This document shows, piece after piece, positions 49,497-60,960 of a stretch of DNA of 64,000 nt (the first letter of the stretch is position 1; every line of letters begins with the position of its first letter). Both the position numbers and the translations under genes were made by a program. The notes under the pieces are model-generated. The model ran no database searches. It was not told the DNA's origin and saw only the letters and a program-made list of their open reading frames with translations. The stretch spans positions 2,281,468-2,345,467 of the forward strand of contig JALGQZ010000006.1 of assembly GCA_023105745.1 (NCBI GenBank), given 5' to 3'. This DNA comes from Austropuccinia psidii (taxonomy: Eukaryota; Basidiomycota; Pucciniomycetes; Pucciniales; Sphaerophragmiaceae).

Positions 49497-49539
<43 letters not shown>

Positions 49540-50725
49540 TAAAAAGAGTAAATAGAAAAGAAATTAATAATATTTAATTTGAAATTTAAAAATGATAATA
49601 ATGAAAATATTGATTAAGATTAACTAAAAAGTTTTAAGTAGAAAATAAAATTAAATTAATAAAAAATTTGATTAAATTTAGAATTAATTTTATCCTAAAA
49701 ATTGTATTAATTAAATTTAAAAAGTTAAATCAAAGAATTTAAGGTTAAAAAGGGGGTTTTTACCTTCAAAATTCATTTATGAAAAATATAAGTGAGAGTC
49801 ATAAAAACTTTAGAGTATACAATTGTTAAATAAGAAAATCAAATTAAACAACAACTTTAATATACTTACCTAATTGAATAAAGTAAATCTGAATTGATTT
49901 TAAAAACATGAGAAGAAAAAAAGGTATTTTTAACCCAAAAAAAAAAAAAAAAAAAAAAAAAAAAGAAGAGAAAAAAAATTCAAGTTTTAGGAAATTAATA
50001 AAAAAATAATTAAATTAAGATTAAAGAATTAGAATAGAAAATCAAGACTCAAAAAGAAAAGTTCAATCAAGATTTTAAATTGATCAAATTGAAAGTTAAT
50101 GAGTTTTATTTAAAAATAAATTTACAGAGAGGATAACACTAGGAAAATTCAAAGAAGGAAAGTTAATCTTAATCTTAAAGAAAATAAAAATTAAAGAAAG
50201 AAACTATTCAATTAAAGAAAAGAAATTGACTAAAGAAATTGAAACCTTTCAGAATTCCAACCATTTAGAAGTACTAAAAAACAATTTGTTCTTAAAGGTT
50301 TTTAGTTCAAATTAAATAAAGAAAATACTTAAATTATTATTTTAAATTATTAAAATTTCTTTATTTAAATTTTAAAAAAAAAATAAAAATAAAATAAAAA
50401 TTTAAATCATATAAATTAATTGAATCAAAAGTTTAATCTTTAAGTTTTTTTTAATTGTTTTTAACAAATCTATTTCAAATTTTGTTTTTTGAAAGTCTTT
50501 ACTAAATTTCAGTTCATCATAAATTAGTTAATCTTTAAGTATTAATTAATCTTCCAATTTCAAATCCTCTCATTCATCTTTTGAAATTAATAAGAATTTT
50601 TTTGTAAGATATAAAAGTTAATAATCCATTGATTTTTAGTTGTTTTTTTTTTGTACTTGTGCTCATATAATTTCAGATTCATTCCTCTGAAAAAATTCTC
50701 AACTAACTTTAAAGATAAAAATTTT

Positions 50726-50756
<31 letters not shown>

Positions 50757-51329
50757 AAAAAATTAAATCAATAATTAAATACTTTTTTCTTTTAAATTAT
50801 AATTAATTAAAATTAATCTTAAAAAAAAATTATTTTTATTTTTTTTTAATTAATTAATTATTTATTTAAAAAATAACTTAAATTTATTAAAAAAAAAAAA
50901 AAAAAAAAAATTGAATCAATTTTTTTTCTTTTAAAAAAAAAAAAAAACTTATATTTAACAAAAAAAAAAAAAAAAAAAAAAAAATCAATTTTTTTTTTAT
51001 ATATATATCATATAATTTGATTTAAATATTTAAAAAAAAATAAATAAAAGTAATACATCATTTAATTATAATTATAATTTTTTTTTTTTTTTTTTAAATT
51101 TATTGAAAAAAAAAAAATCATATATATGTTAAAATATTTTTAAAACTCTTTTTTTTTTTTTTTTAATAACAAAAGGGGTTGTTTTTGTTTTTTTAAAAAA
51201 AAAAAATTTAAACATAATAAAAAAAAAAATAAATAAATAAAATGATTCAAAAAAAAAAAAAAAAAACTTTTAAAAAAATGATAATTTTAACATGTTCATG
51301 TTCATGTTTTAGTTTTAGTTTTTTTAGTT

Positions 51330-51368
<39 letters not shown>

Positions 51369-51436
51369 TTTTAGTTTTTTTAGTTTTTTTTTTTTTTTTT
51401 TTTTTCTCATCAAAAAAAAAAAAAAAAAATTTAAAG
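49200..51436. repeat. Homopolymer-rich low-complexity region
   Basis: Almost only A and T, with poly(A) runs of ~25-35 bases (for example 49503-49536, 49939-49963, 50733-50761), poly(T) runs (51340-51366) and an AT dinucleotide repeat at 49427-49446. No genes. Frames in it are homopolymer artefacts. Confidence 0.8.
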
Positions 51437-51441
51437 TAATA

Positions 51442-51467
51442 GGGGGCTTCAGTTATTACCGCAAATG
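51442..51467 (+). repeat. Left TIR of the Harbinger element
   Basis: Starts GGGGGCTTCAG and pairs with 55078-55103. Confidence 0.85.
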
Positions 51468-51974
51468 ATACCACTTAGGTTTATGGATTTTGCTTGAAAA
51501 CCCATTGTGAGAAAGGGCCATATCTGGAAAAAGTATTTTTCACCCCCAATTGATATCTGAAATTTCAGGACAGCTTCTGCCTGACATTCACTTACACCTG
51601 CACGATCCAAAACCCCCAACAATTCCATTTTTTTGCTCATATCAATATTGATACAGCTTACAGACAGACTCATCCAACCCACCAACCCAATCACAAACAA
51701 AGCAACCTCCTTCTAACATCAGGAACCTGAGTGTTATGGCTAGACCTTTTGATTTTCCGGAATACTTGTGGGGCCTTGATAAGTCAGTGTCCGTTTGTTA
51801 TGCTAGTTGGACCCAAAAATCTGATAATTCCTCCTTCTTCAGCTCACAATACAATTTTTCACAGCAATTGGGAGGTTCTGTAGCTTGGTTTGTTCTGTGA
51901 CTCATAAGTGCGCTTGTTCATGACTCTCATAAAATGGGCAAAAGAGGAGACCTTGCTCATCTTGTGCTTGCTAG

Positions 51975-53404
51975 ATGAATCCCCCAAATTGGCACTTACC
52001 ACACCCGATCCCAAACCACCATCCTATTTATCAATCTGGGGATTGTTACTTAAATAGCAATGTTCAGCCAGCTGAGATGTGGTCAAGGCAAGGGTGCTTT
52101 GAGGAAGAGTCACTGAGGCCGCAGGGTAATCAGCATGTCAACTCTGGTTGTGCGGACCATCACCCTGGAATGGCAAATAATCACTCATGCAATTTGCCTA
52201 CCAGAAACTCTTGTTGGCAATCTCATTACGTGGCCCCACCTCCTCATTTTCATGAAGAAATACTTTCAATTCCACCCAGTCCCACACTGGAACAATTATT
52301 CCCCTCCGACTCACCTGTTCAAATGGCACCTCACCAACAACTCAATTCAACAGGGTTCTCACAAGGGGTGGAGAGGTTGAACTTTACCCCTTCATGATCA
52401 GGAAGTGTTATTAGCTGGGCAACAACCCAAGAAAGCAGTGGTAACCCCACCATGGTTGGGAAAAACAAAACCAAAAGGGCCAAGAAGAAGATCAATCATG
52501 ATAGCAATCCGAATTTTACAGAAAGACATTTTGCCAACATCTGTACATATATTGAAGACAAGGTCAATTATAACCATCTTTTTTGGTAAAAATACAAAGA
52601 CAAGTATTGGAGAAAAGTGGATTACCAGAACAGCAGCATATGAGCTATTCACAGGGTACCTGAACTTGTTGAATCCAAGCCTAGAACTCAATGGATGAAA
52701 CTACGCTCAAAGGTTTAGTACATATAAAAAGAAATATTTCATGACCTGGGATTGGGATGGGATGAACAAGGACAAACTTGAAATGACCATGTCTCAAAAA
52801 CTAGACATGATGTGTCCTTGTTTCAAACAAATGGATCAAATCTTTGGCAATAAACCAAACATCAAAAACCTGAATGAATTTGAATCAGCCCTTCCAGCAA
52901 TTATTATTGATGTAAGCAACTTGGATAAGGAATCAGACCCAAATACTTCCAACCATACAGACTCTGGGCTTTCAGCATATGAGCTCCAGGAAAAAAAAAG
53001 AAAACAAACGAAAAATTCATAACAGGAAGTCCCAACCCAAAGCCAGCCAAGCTGGCAAATTGGTTGCACCACTCCAAATGGCTGGTACATCAAAGAGGGC
53101 TTGAGGAAACATGTGAGAGATCTATGAAAAAGAGGCTCGAGAGAGGGATTACACCTTGCAAAGGGCCCAATTTGCAAGACAACTTTGGCTGGATGAGGAG
53201 GCATGTTTGTGCATGAAGACACAGTTGGATTGTGATTACGACTTGGAAAAACTCAATCTGGATCAGAAGCTAGTGATTGAGAGGGAGTTCATTTCAGCTG
53301 AAGCATGTGTTAAGGAGAAGGAATCTAAGCTAGTAATGGCTCATGAGCTCATGTTTTCAAGGAAGTCTCACAAAGAAATTGCAATCTTAATGAAGCTTGT
53401 GTAA
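51975..53404 (+). pseudogene. Harbinger accessory Myb/SANT-like DNA-binding protein (broken)
   Basis: A first frame (51975-52397) begins MNPPNWHLPHPIPNHH and is Pro/His/Ser-rich. After a break comes a SANT/trihelix-like region (about 52400-52700, with YKDKYWRKVDYQNSS). An open stretch at 52741-53022 contains MCPCFKQMDQIFGNKPNIK, a Cys-containing segment that I associate with rust Harbinger accessory proteins. The last part (53156-53404) is Lys/Glu-rich, probably helical. In PIF/Harbinger elements this second protein helps the transposase reach the nucleus and bind the ends; that role is inferred. Several stops and shifts make it inactive, unless some breaks are unrecognised introns. Confidence 0.6.
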
Positions 53405-53509
53405 GCTTCTCATGGGTTTTAGATTATAAAATATTTTTTTTTTTTTACTTTGTTTGAAATCATCATATTTAAACTTAAAACTATCACAAAGGAAGAGCAG
53501 GATCACTCA

Positions 53510-54500
53510 AATCAATCCATTTGACTGTAGACAAAAGTCCTTAATTGAAGTCCTATGCACCTGAGCCAAAGTTTAGCCAGCAACCGGTTCATTAAGGTTG
53601 AAAATATTGACTTCAATGGGCAAATTTTGTTGGTGCCATTCCTTGCCATTGTGGAGTAGGATGTTGTGCAAAATTGCACAGGCATAAACCCACCAATTGA
53701 CATGTACCATATCATCAGCACTGTTGCAGCGCAATCGCAGGTTTTGAAGGGATGCCCAATGCAATGTTAAATGCGTACACAGGCTTGGGCAATGTAATAG
53801 TTAAAAGAGCGATTGCAATGACTATTTGCTGCTGCACCCTTATAACATGGGATGCAGCGCATTCCCAGGGGGTAAGCAGAATCAGCAAGAAGATATTCTC
53901 CTATGAGGAGCCCATTGTTAGCATGTACATGGGCTGAAGTATATGTGTAGCCCACTTATCACTCACCAGGACTGAAAAAATCATCAGGCCTTTTGAAGAG
54001 CCTCATTTGTTTTTACATAGAACCATCACCACATGAGCCAGGCCAGCCGCTCAGGAGCGCTGTGATGTGCTTGTGGTGATCACACACCAACTGAACATTT
54101 AGTGAGTACTGTGATTTTCAATCAAAGAATACTTCACCATCCACCCCTGGTTTCTTGAAGAGAGGGATGCATGTCCCATCCAAAAATCCAACACAACCAG
54201 GAAAGCCCTCACCTGCCAGTTGCATTGAGATTTCTTCCCACCTTTCCGCATTAGGCCAACAAAGGTTTGTTGGACCCAGAGCTATAATTTCCCCAATAAC
54301 TCAGCGCAATGCCTCAACAATGCTTCCATGGCTCATTTGGTAAGTCCTTGCCAATCACCCAACAGAAGATCCATTACCATTGCTTCCAAGTCTCTCCAAA
54401 GTCATTGCTAATTGGAAGCAAATTTCCAATTTGGCAATGTTTACTATTATTCTGAAATATCTTGCTGTCCTTGATTAGGTTATAGATGTTGACAAATCCT
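53510..54500 (-). pseudogene. Harbinger DDE transposase (broken)
   Basis: Minus-strand fragments in order: GFPGCVGFLDGTCIPL (first catalytic Asp, codon 54178-54180), GWPGSCGDGSM (second Asp, 54025-54027), GEYLLADSAYPLGMRCIP...YKGAAANSHCNRSFN, then a stop at 53767-53769, then SLQNLRLRCNSADDMVHVNWWVYACAILHNILL. In this family (DDE_Tnp_4) the third acidic residue follows AQACVRI, and that position is the stop codon here. The encoded enzyme would cut out and reinsert the element. Further stops near 54000 also break it. It is convergent with the accessory gene, about 100 bases apart. Confidence 0.75.
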
Positions 54501-55020
54501 TTTTTTTGTCATCTGAACAACCTGATTGAAATCATTATCATTCATATTAAAGAATTAATCCAATTGCAGTTCTCCTCTTAACATTTGTACATGATTAATT
54601 GTAAAATATTTAAGTTCAAACAAAAAATCAGTCCAATAAGAAAGGATAACAATGATCTTCATCTCAACTCTTTTGAAAGGTGCTCTTGATCATATCATCC
54701 AGTTGTACCTCCTGGCTTAAATAGCCATTCAATCATCAATGCAGTGATTGGGCTGTTGTAACCAAAAATGGTCCCAATGCTTGGTAATTCTGGGAAAAGT
54801 AATATTTCAATCCAGTGGTCCAAAGTATGTACATGTTCTTTCTTCTTCTTTTGTATTAATTCTTTAATGAAGTGCTGAAATCTAAATTGCTTGGGCATAA
54901 AATATTGATCTTTGTAGTGTGGTAGGGGAAAACAATTTGGGAAGAATTTTTAATCCACTGCATCAAAAGAAAACAAACTGCGGGTTACCCGATTTCCAGA
55001 AATGCGCCTGAGATACCAAC

Positions 55021-55040
55021 AAATCAGGCATGCCTGATTT
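55021..55040. repeat. 20-base perfect palindrome in the Harbinger right end
   Basis: AAATCAGGCATGCCTGATTT reads the same on both strands. It is framed by larger inverted arms, GAAATGCGCCTGAGATAC at about 54997 and its counterpart around 55056-55085, making a nested hairpin near the TIR. Confidence 0.85.
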
Positions 55041-55077
55041 CAATATCAGTCAGGCGGATTTGCCAGTATCTCAGGGC

Positions 55078-55103
55078 CATTTCCGGCAATAACTGAAGCC
55101 CCC
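55078..55103 (-). repeat. Right TIR of the Harbinger element
   Basis: Inverted match to 51442-51467, ending GAAGCCCCC before TAATA. Confidence 0.85.
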
Positions 55104-55108
55104 TAATA

Positions 55109-55492
55109 TAAATTAAAAAAAAAAAAAAAAAAATCTCAAGTAAAGTTAAAGTTAAAGTTAAAGTAAAGTCTATTTATGAATTAACAAATTTTGATTAAGT
55201 AAGTTTTTTTTTTTTATTATTATTATTACCTTTAAAGTTTAAAAAGTTATTAAATTTTTTTTTTTTTTAATTAAATGAATAAATTGAGTCCCCTCCCCCC
55301 CTCCCTACCTCAATTAAATTAAATTAAATTAAAATTAAAATCAAAAAAAACTTAAAAAACTTAAAAAACTTAAAAAAAACTAATTTAATAAAAATAATAA
55401 AAATATATATATATATTTTTTTTTTATATTGTTAATATAATTTAAAAAATAAAATTTAAATTTGAATGATTTCAAAATATTTAATTAAGCCT

Positions 55493-55524
<32 letters not shown>

Positions 55525-56246
55525 CCAAGTTTTATGATAATAAGAGAAAATTCATAAACTAAAAGTGGTATACATAAGTTCTGCCTTGGTCATCCATTGG
55601 TAAAAAAATATATTAAATTATATGCATAAATGATCCAGGAGTTTTGAATAAAAATATTTTTTTTTAATTCAAATTAAGTCAAAATTCATTTCAAAATTAG
55701 TTTCAAAACCCGATTATGAACTAGGCCTTAATCTCAGTTTTACGGTATTGAATTTTCATTTAAAATTCATTTGCTTTATTTAGACAACTTGAATAAAATT
55801 TTCAGAAACCAACTCAAGCGGGCCCGTAGTCCTCTTAAGGTTACTAAAACTCAAGTTTGATTGCAGCTTACCTTCTAGTCTAGGAGATGAAAACAATACA
55901 CTTGGATCTGATCAGACCACCACAATAGATTTTGATCTGAGGAGATCACCATAGTAAGCTTGCCATTTTACTGGAATGATGATATTTAAATGACATCTTA
56001 AAAAATGATACATTAACTTCAAGTTACAATGAAAATAAGTTGTAAACAAGGGTTTTCTTTTCTTGAAAGAAATGTGACAAGATTTTTTATTTATTTTTAA
56101 GATTTCAAGGACTATGAAATTTCTTGAACGATGTTTACATTACTGAGACTGATCACCAAGAATTTTTAAGGGCTGATTTTAAATTTTAGTCAATGAATTG
56201 ACTAATTAATTTTTAAATTGCAATTAATAAATGATCATAACCTTTA
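55109..56246. other. AT-rich region downstream of the antiporter gene
   Basis: Contains a TAAAGT-type repeat (55138-55168), a TA dinucleotide repeat (55494-55521) and homopolymers. This is the 3' side of the Nha1 gene. No gene seen. Confidence 0.6.
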
Positions 56247-59200
56247 TCAGGGTTTTTGTTTATTATCACTACTAGCTTCCTGAATGCTACCAGAAGCTTG
56301 TCTACTTTGCTGATCGCTCTCATCAGTGCCTAAAATACTAGATCTCTTAGGTGACTCGGATATGGGAGTACTAAGACCTGATTTCCTCCAGGACTCTGTA
56401 GCTGGTCCAACAAAGGTAAATAATCCACCTTTATTTCTCTTTGGATTTTTCTTTCTATGAGGAGATACTTCTCGTGAGGGACCAAGGGGAGTTTCAGCAA
56501 ACCGAAGTAAACGAGGAGATGATCCTCTTGAACTTCGAGCGGCTGAAGTACACGACGAATTTTTGACTTGACTTGTTCCAATCAAACTTGATGATGGTTC
56601 ATTAATTCGAGCTTTAAGTAAGTTATTTCGATTTGAAGTAGCCCGACGTAAATGTCTATTTAAGCGACTTGATGGATTTCTTCTGAGTGATTGACGTGAT
56701 TTATGTTTTTTTAAGACTGAATCATTTTCTGATTTCTCTTCTTCCCACTCATCTTCAGCAGACTCAACTTTAAGATTTTTAGAATGATTTAATGATTCCT
56801 TAAATGTTTGATGAGCTAAAGAGTTTGGAAGTGAACGAGAAGGTTGAAGAGAAGGATAAGATTTAAGATCTGATTTATGATGAATTAAAATGACTGGAGC
56901 AGATCGAGAGGATTTTAATTTTTTGACCATGGGTTTTACTTTTACATTTTCACCATCAAGGTTTTCGATTACTACCTATTAAGACGAATCCATTGTAAAA
57001 AAAAAAATAAAAAAAAAAATAAGTATAAATGATTTTTTTAAATGTGATTTGATTTAAAAATCTAGTTTACAAACATTTTGACCTTCAAGCCATACTAATT
57101 GATCATTAGACTGAATTTGAGAATTATTAACTGGTACAGGAATAGATTCAGATGTGACTTGAATTATACCATGACCTGATTGAGTAGAAGAGGCCAAGTT
57201 TGAAGATTCTTGTATAAGTTCTTGAATTGCGCATGAATTTCCTTTTGAATGTTTCAAGATTATTTTGATGAAATCTTTAAATTTACTTGATTCAGTATGA
57301 GAATCAGTTAAATTTTTAGATGATTTTGAAATTGGAATTTGAGATGAAGGTAAAAAACCAAGAGATTTTGATTTTGATTTTGATGATGATGATAAAGGTT
57401 GAACTTCTACTTCATCACCATCACCACGTTCGATGATTAACTAATAAATTCAACATAAAAATGAATGAATGAATGAATGAGATTTGAGCAAGAATAAAAA
57501 AAAAAAAAGAGTTGAATGACTTACATGACGACCATCTGTATAAACTCTTTCTTCATCTTTTTTGATGACATCAAAACGGTTTGACCTACACCAATCATCA
57601 CGAAGTAATTTTTCACGTTTATGAATGGCTTCTTGCTCTGGTGTTCTTTTGATTTTAGGTTTGAGATGAAATGGACCTAAATAAAAACCATGAGTTGATT
57701 TATGTTTTAAGAAAGGATTAGAGATTGATGGATTAAGTTGAGGTTGAGATTGAGTGGTTAATGGATGAGGTCTTGAATTTTGATTGAGGATATGATTATT
57801 TGAAGTTTGCTGAGTGACTTGAGATTCTTGAACTTGAAGAATATGATGATGATGATGATTAATTTGATTAGATGATTGATCATGAAGACTAGATTGATTA
57901 ATAAGATTATTATTATCGATAGGTGAGATGGGAGATGATTGATGATTAAGATTAGATTGATTAACAAGATTATTATTATCGATAGGTGAGATGGGAGATG
58001 ATTGATCAAGTTTAGGTTCATTAAAAAGATTATCATTTGTTTTATCGACACGTTTAACTCTACTTAGCCAACTTGGTTCATTTCCTGAAGCTTGAGTCCA
58101 AGTTCTTGTAATACTATGAACACGTGAATGAACATTTCGACCCAAAGTAAAAAATGGGATGGATAAACCGTGAATGAGGACGGAAAAAAGAACGAGAAGA
58201 TAAATAAGTGGTTGAGTAGTTAGAGCAAGAATATCTAAACTAGATTGAGGAGGAATATGAGGTGTTGGTAATTTAGATGTAGCTAAAGTACTAATGAAGA
58301 TGGCACCAACACCTAAAAGTTAAGGAAGGAAAAAAAAAAAAAAGTGGGGTTTTTTTTTTGTAAGTTTTCAAGTTTGATTTAAAAGAAAAAAGATAACCGA
58401 CCGATTGGACCGAAATGACCGCAAAATACAGCTTCACGATTAGTTTTTAAGTCAGGAATGAATTTTTGTAAAGCCCATAAAGCAGGAAGTCTTCTAAACA
58501 TTAAGATTGCTAAACCTAGAATGACTAATTTCCAAGGGACTAGAGTGAAAGTGAGATTATTCCAAGACGAAAATGGGATAGTAGCACCAACATAAATGAA
58601 AGTAGCGGCTTGAAAGAAAATGGTATTGAAGGTGAGAATGATATTTTTTTGAATGAATTTGAATAAGATGAAAAGATTTAAATGAATGAAAGAGGAGACA
58701 TACAATTGATTAATAAATCTAAGATTTCTGAAAAGTTTGATATTTCGATTGATTCGGTGAACCAATCATCCCAAGCAAAAGCTACTCCACAAGCAAATGC
58801 AGCTAATAAGTCGTCCGATCCAACGAGGGTGGTGACTCCTGTTGTTAAGAGCGCAAGTGCTACATACATTGCTACCATGGATTCCTTATCGATCATGGAA
58901 CGACGTTTACAAAATTTGAGAGTTTTACGAGCCAAGATTCCGATTAAGGTACCTATACAAATACCTAATAAGATTTGATATAGAATGACTAATAAAAACT
59001 AGAGAGTTAATATTGATGATGAGTGAATTAAATGATTAGAATAGAAGAAGATGGAATTTTTGTTTAAAAAAAAAAAAAAGCAAAACCCAATGAAAGATAA
59101 GATTACTCAACCCAATTACCGATAACCTTTGTTAAAGAAGTTTCATCTCTTAAAAGTAAAAAGAGAGCTAAGAATAAGAAAGGAAAAGCGGCTCCATCAT

Positions 59201-60241
59201 TACAACCTGATTCAGCTTGTAAAAGATGACGTAGATGAGCAGGTACATGCTTTTGAGCATATTTACCCTTTCCTACGACAGAAGCGGCTAAGATTGGATC
59301 TGTAGGAGTTACAGCAGCAGCTACGACTAGAGATTGTAAAAAGTTGAGAGCTGGTACTAGAGCGTAAATGAAAGCACCACTGATTAACCAACCCAAGAGC
59401 ATAGCAGGACCTAATAACCAAGCCAGACTACGCCAATGTCTTAAAATATAAGCGCTAGGTAATTCTACGCCTACTGCAAAGACGCTAAGAGCGATTACGA
59501 TTCTAGTGAGTTCTAGAGTGATTTGATCAAAATGATGACCTGAACTCCAAGCTCGAGGGTCAAATACGCCGGTTACATAAGGACCTAAGATGATACCAAA
59601 GACGACGGCAATGATAGCTTCACCAATGTATAATTTTTCTTTAACAAAAGCTGAGAATAAACCAAAGATGACGATAAAAGCAGGAATTAAAGATAAACCT
59701 AAATGAGTTGTAGTAGGCTAATGAAACGAAAGATGAGCAAGGGTGATAGATTAGAATATGAAGAGGGGATAGATAAAATTGAAGAGCAAGACGAAATTTC
59801 TAAGCTTACTTCAGGGGTGACTTTAAATAACTCATGATGAGCATGATCTTGATTACCTTGACCTGAGAATAAGCTGTTATTATCAGTTTCAGATTGAGAG
59901 GCCGAAATTTGACGACGACGATGATGGAGATGATTAAGATGAATTAAATTAGAAGAAGTGGGAAAAGCTGAGATTTTTAAAGAATTTTTGATTTTAATTT
60001 GATTTTGATTTTCATTTTCATTCAAATTAACTGGAAGATTGATAAAATTCGAGAGATTTGAATCTAAAAAGATCCAAAAATATGAATTTTTAATTTTTAA
60101 TTTTGATTTTAATTTTGAGATTTTTAAATATCTTGAACTTGAACTTGAGCTTGAGCTTGAACTTGAGCTTGAGCTTGAACTTATTAAATTGATCAATGAA
60201 AACAAAATTAAAATCCAATTGATCAAATTGTAAATTTTCAT
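56247..60241 (-). CDS. NHA1: Plasma-membrane Na+/H+ (alkali cation/proton) antiporter, Nha1 type
   Basis: Seven exons on the minus strand: 60241-59810, 59717-59112, 58998-58704, 58608-58402, 58312-57525, 57440-57075 and 56975-56247. All are joined at GT-AG sites in consistent phase, giving 1140 residues. The protein exports Na+ (and often K+) in exchange for protons across the plasma membrane. The multi-pass exchanger domain starts near residue 145 (THLGLSLIPAF; FAVGVELPSAYILRHW; TPTDPILAASVVGKGKYA). It holds an Asn-Asp pair at 317-318 (AESGCNDGAAFPFL) and an Asp-Asp pair at 408-409 (GSDDLLAAF), followed by FAWDDWF and GHFGPIGVGAIF. A long hydrophilic Nha1-type C-terminal tail follows, with two near-repeats of SPISPIDNNNL. 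The N-terminus is hydrophobic (NLINWILILFSLINLI) then poly-Ser, unusually long for the family. The start is the first ATG; a frame open a little further upstream lacks one. Confidence 0.93.
60130..60181 (-). repeat. Hexanucleotide repeat coding for poly-Ser in NHA1
   Basis: Alternating GAACTT/GAGCTT units on the plus strand, read as a run of about 16 serines after the first hydrophobic segment. Likely length-variable. Confidence 0.85.
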
Positions 60242-60494
60242 TATTTTAGCTAGTTTGAGTGTGACTCTTGCCAACTTGGCGTAGAGTGCGAGCGCAGACA
60301 GCGAGTCAAGTAGTCAGTCAGGCGAAGGTTTAATTGAATTTTGCAAAATAAAATTAAATTAAATTAAATTTTTAAGAAGAAATTCATTAGGGGAGTTCAA
60401 AGAAAATTAAAATAATCGATTTCAAATTAAAATTAAAATTAAAATTAAAATTAAAGTTGAGCTTAAAATTTAAATTTAAATTAAAGATTGAAGA
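60242..60494 (-). promoter_or_regulatory. Upstream region of the antiporter gene
   Basis: A short CpG-richer stretch (60275-60330, with GGCGTAGAGTGCGAGCGCAG) lies just upstream of the start, then AAATT-type repeats. It presumably holds the promoter and 5' UTR. No specific site is recognised. Confidence 0.3.
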
Positions 60495-60552
60495 TTAATC
60501 TAAGCAGACTAGAGCAGCACGCTCATTTGAAATCGAATTCCAATCAAAGATA

Positions 60553-60960
60553 CTAAGAAGACTCTGACGGCTGCACCACTCTTTTGGGATAAGTTTGATT
60601 AATTTGATAATAAGAACTTTTAAGATTTGATAGTGACCAAAAGAAATTTTCAAATGTGATGATTTCATAAATGAAAACATGTAAGAAAGTTTTCTTGGTT
60701 TTATCAATTATTAAATAAGGATAGGGTAGAGTTTTGAGTGATGGAAGTTTTAAACATGTGGAATTGGCTGCTTGCTTATCAATTGAGATGGTTGAGATGT
60801 TCTTAGAAGATCTGTTGGAATGGCCAAGTTGATAAATAATCTTTTTTTGAATAATGGATATCTTGTCTTTGGATTTGGGTAAGCTTTCTTTTATGAAATG
60901 TCTAATTATTATTAACCTCACAATGTTCTCTATATGGTTTAGCCATAACCATGAAATCAT
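60553..60960 (-). CDS. Hypothetical 135-codon frame
   Basis: A minus-strand frame from ATG (MISWLWLNHIENIVRLIII). No family is recognised. Composition is Ile/Ser/Lys-rich, as expected of AT-rich chance frames, but it is longer than most neighbours. It lies divergent to nothing obvious, and no splice or promoter evidence supports it. Confidence 0.2.
   Translation of the reverse strand: MISWLWLNHIENIVRLIIIRHFIKESLPKSKDKISIIQKKIIYQLGHSNRSSKNISTISIDKQAANSTCLKLPSLKTLPYPYLIIDKTKKTFLHVFIYEIITFENFFWSLSNLKSSYYQINQTYPKRVVQPSESS

Larger units (their letters stand above)
51442..55103. mobile_element. PIF/Harbinger DNA transposon, 3.66 kb, with TIRs
   Basis: Left end GGGGGCTTCAGTTATTACCG and right end (reverse-complemented) GGGGGCTTCAGTTATTGCCG match over 26 bases with two differences. 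Both ends are flanked by TAATA (51437-51441 and 55104-55108). The TSD is therefore up to 5 bases; the alternative alignment AAT with a leading A is also possible. Inside are two convergent genes, the standard Harbinger layout: a Myb/SANT-like DNA-binding protein gene on the plus strand and a DDE transposase on the minus strand. Both are broken. It sits in homopolymer-rich DNA. Confidence 0.88.

Noticed and set aside
51242..51474. Lys- and Phe-rich frames on both strands in the homopolymer region.
   Set aside because: They are translations of poly(A)/poly(T) and have no protein features.
57758..58051. An Ile/Leu-rich 97-codon minus frame.
   Set aside because: Frame-shifted reading of the Asn/Ser-rich tail of the antiporter.
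58682..58978. A 98-codon plus-strand frame.
   Set aside because: Antisense shadow of exon 3 of the antiporter gene, which has clear homology on the minus strand.
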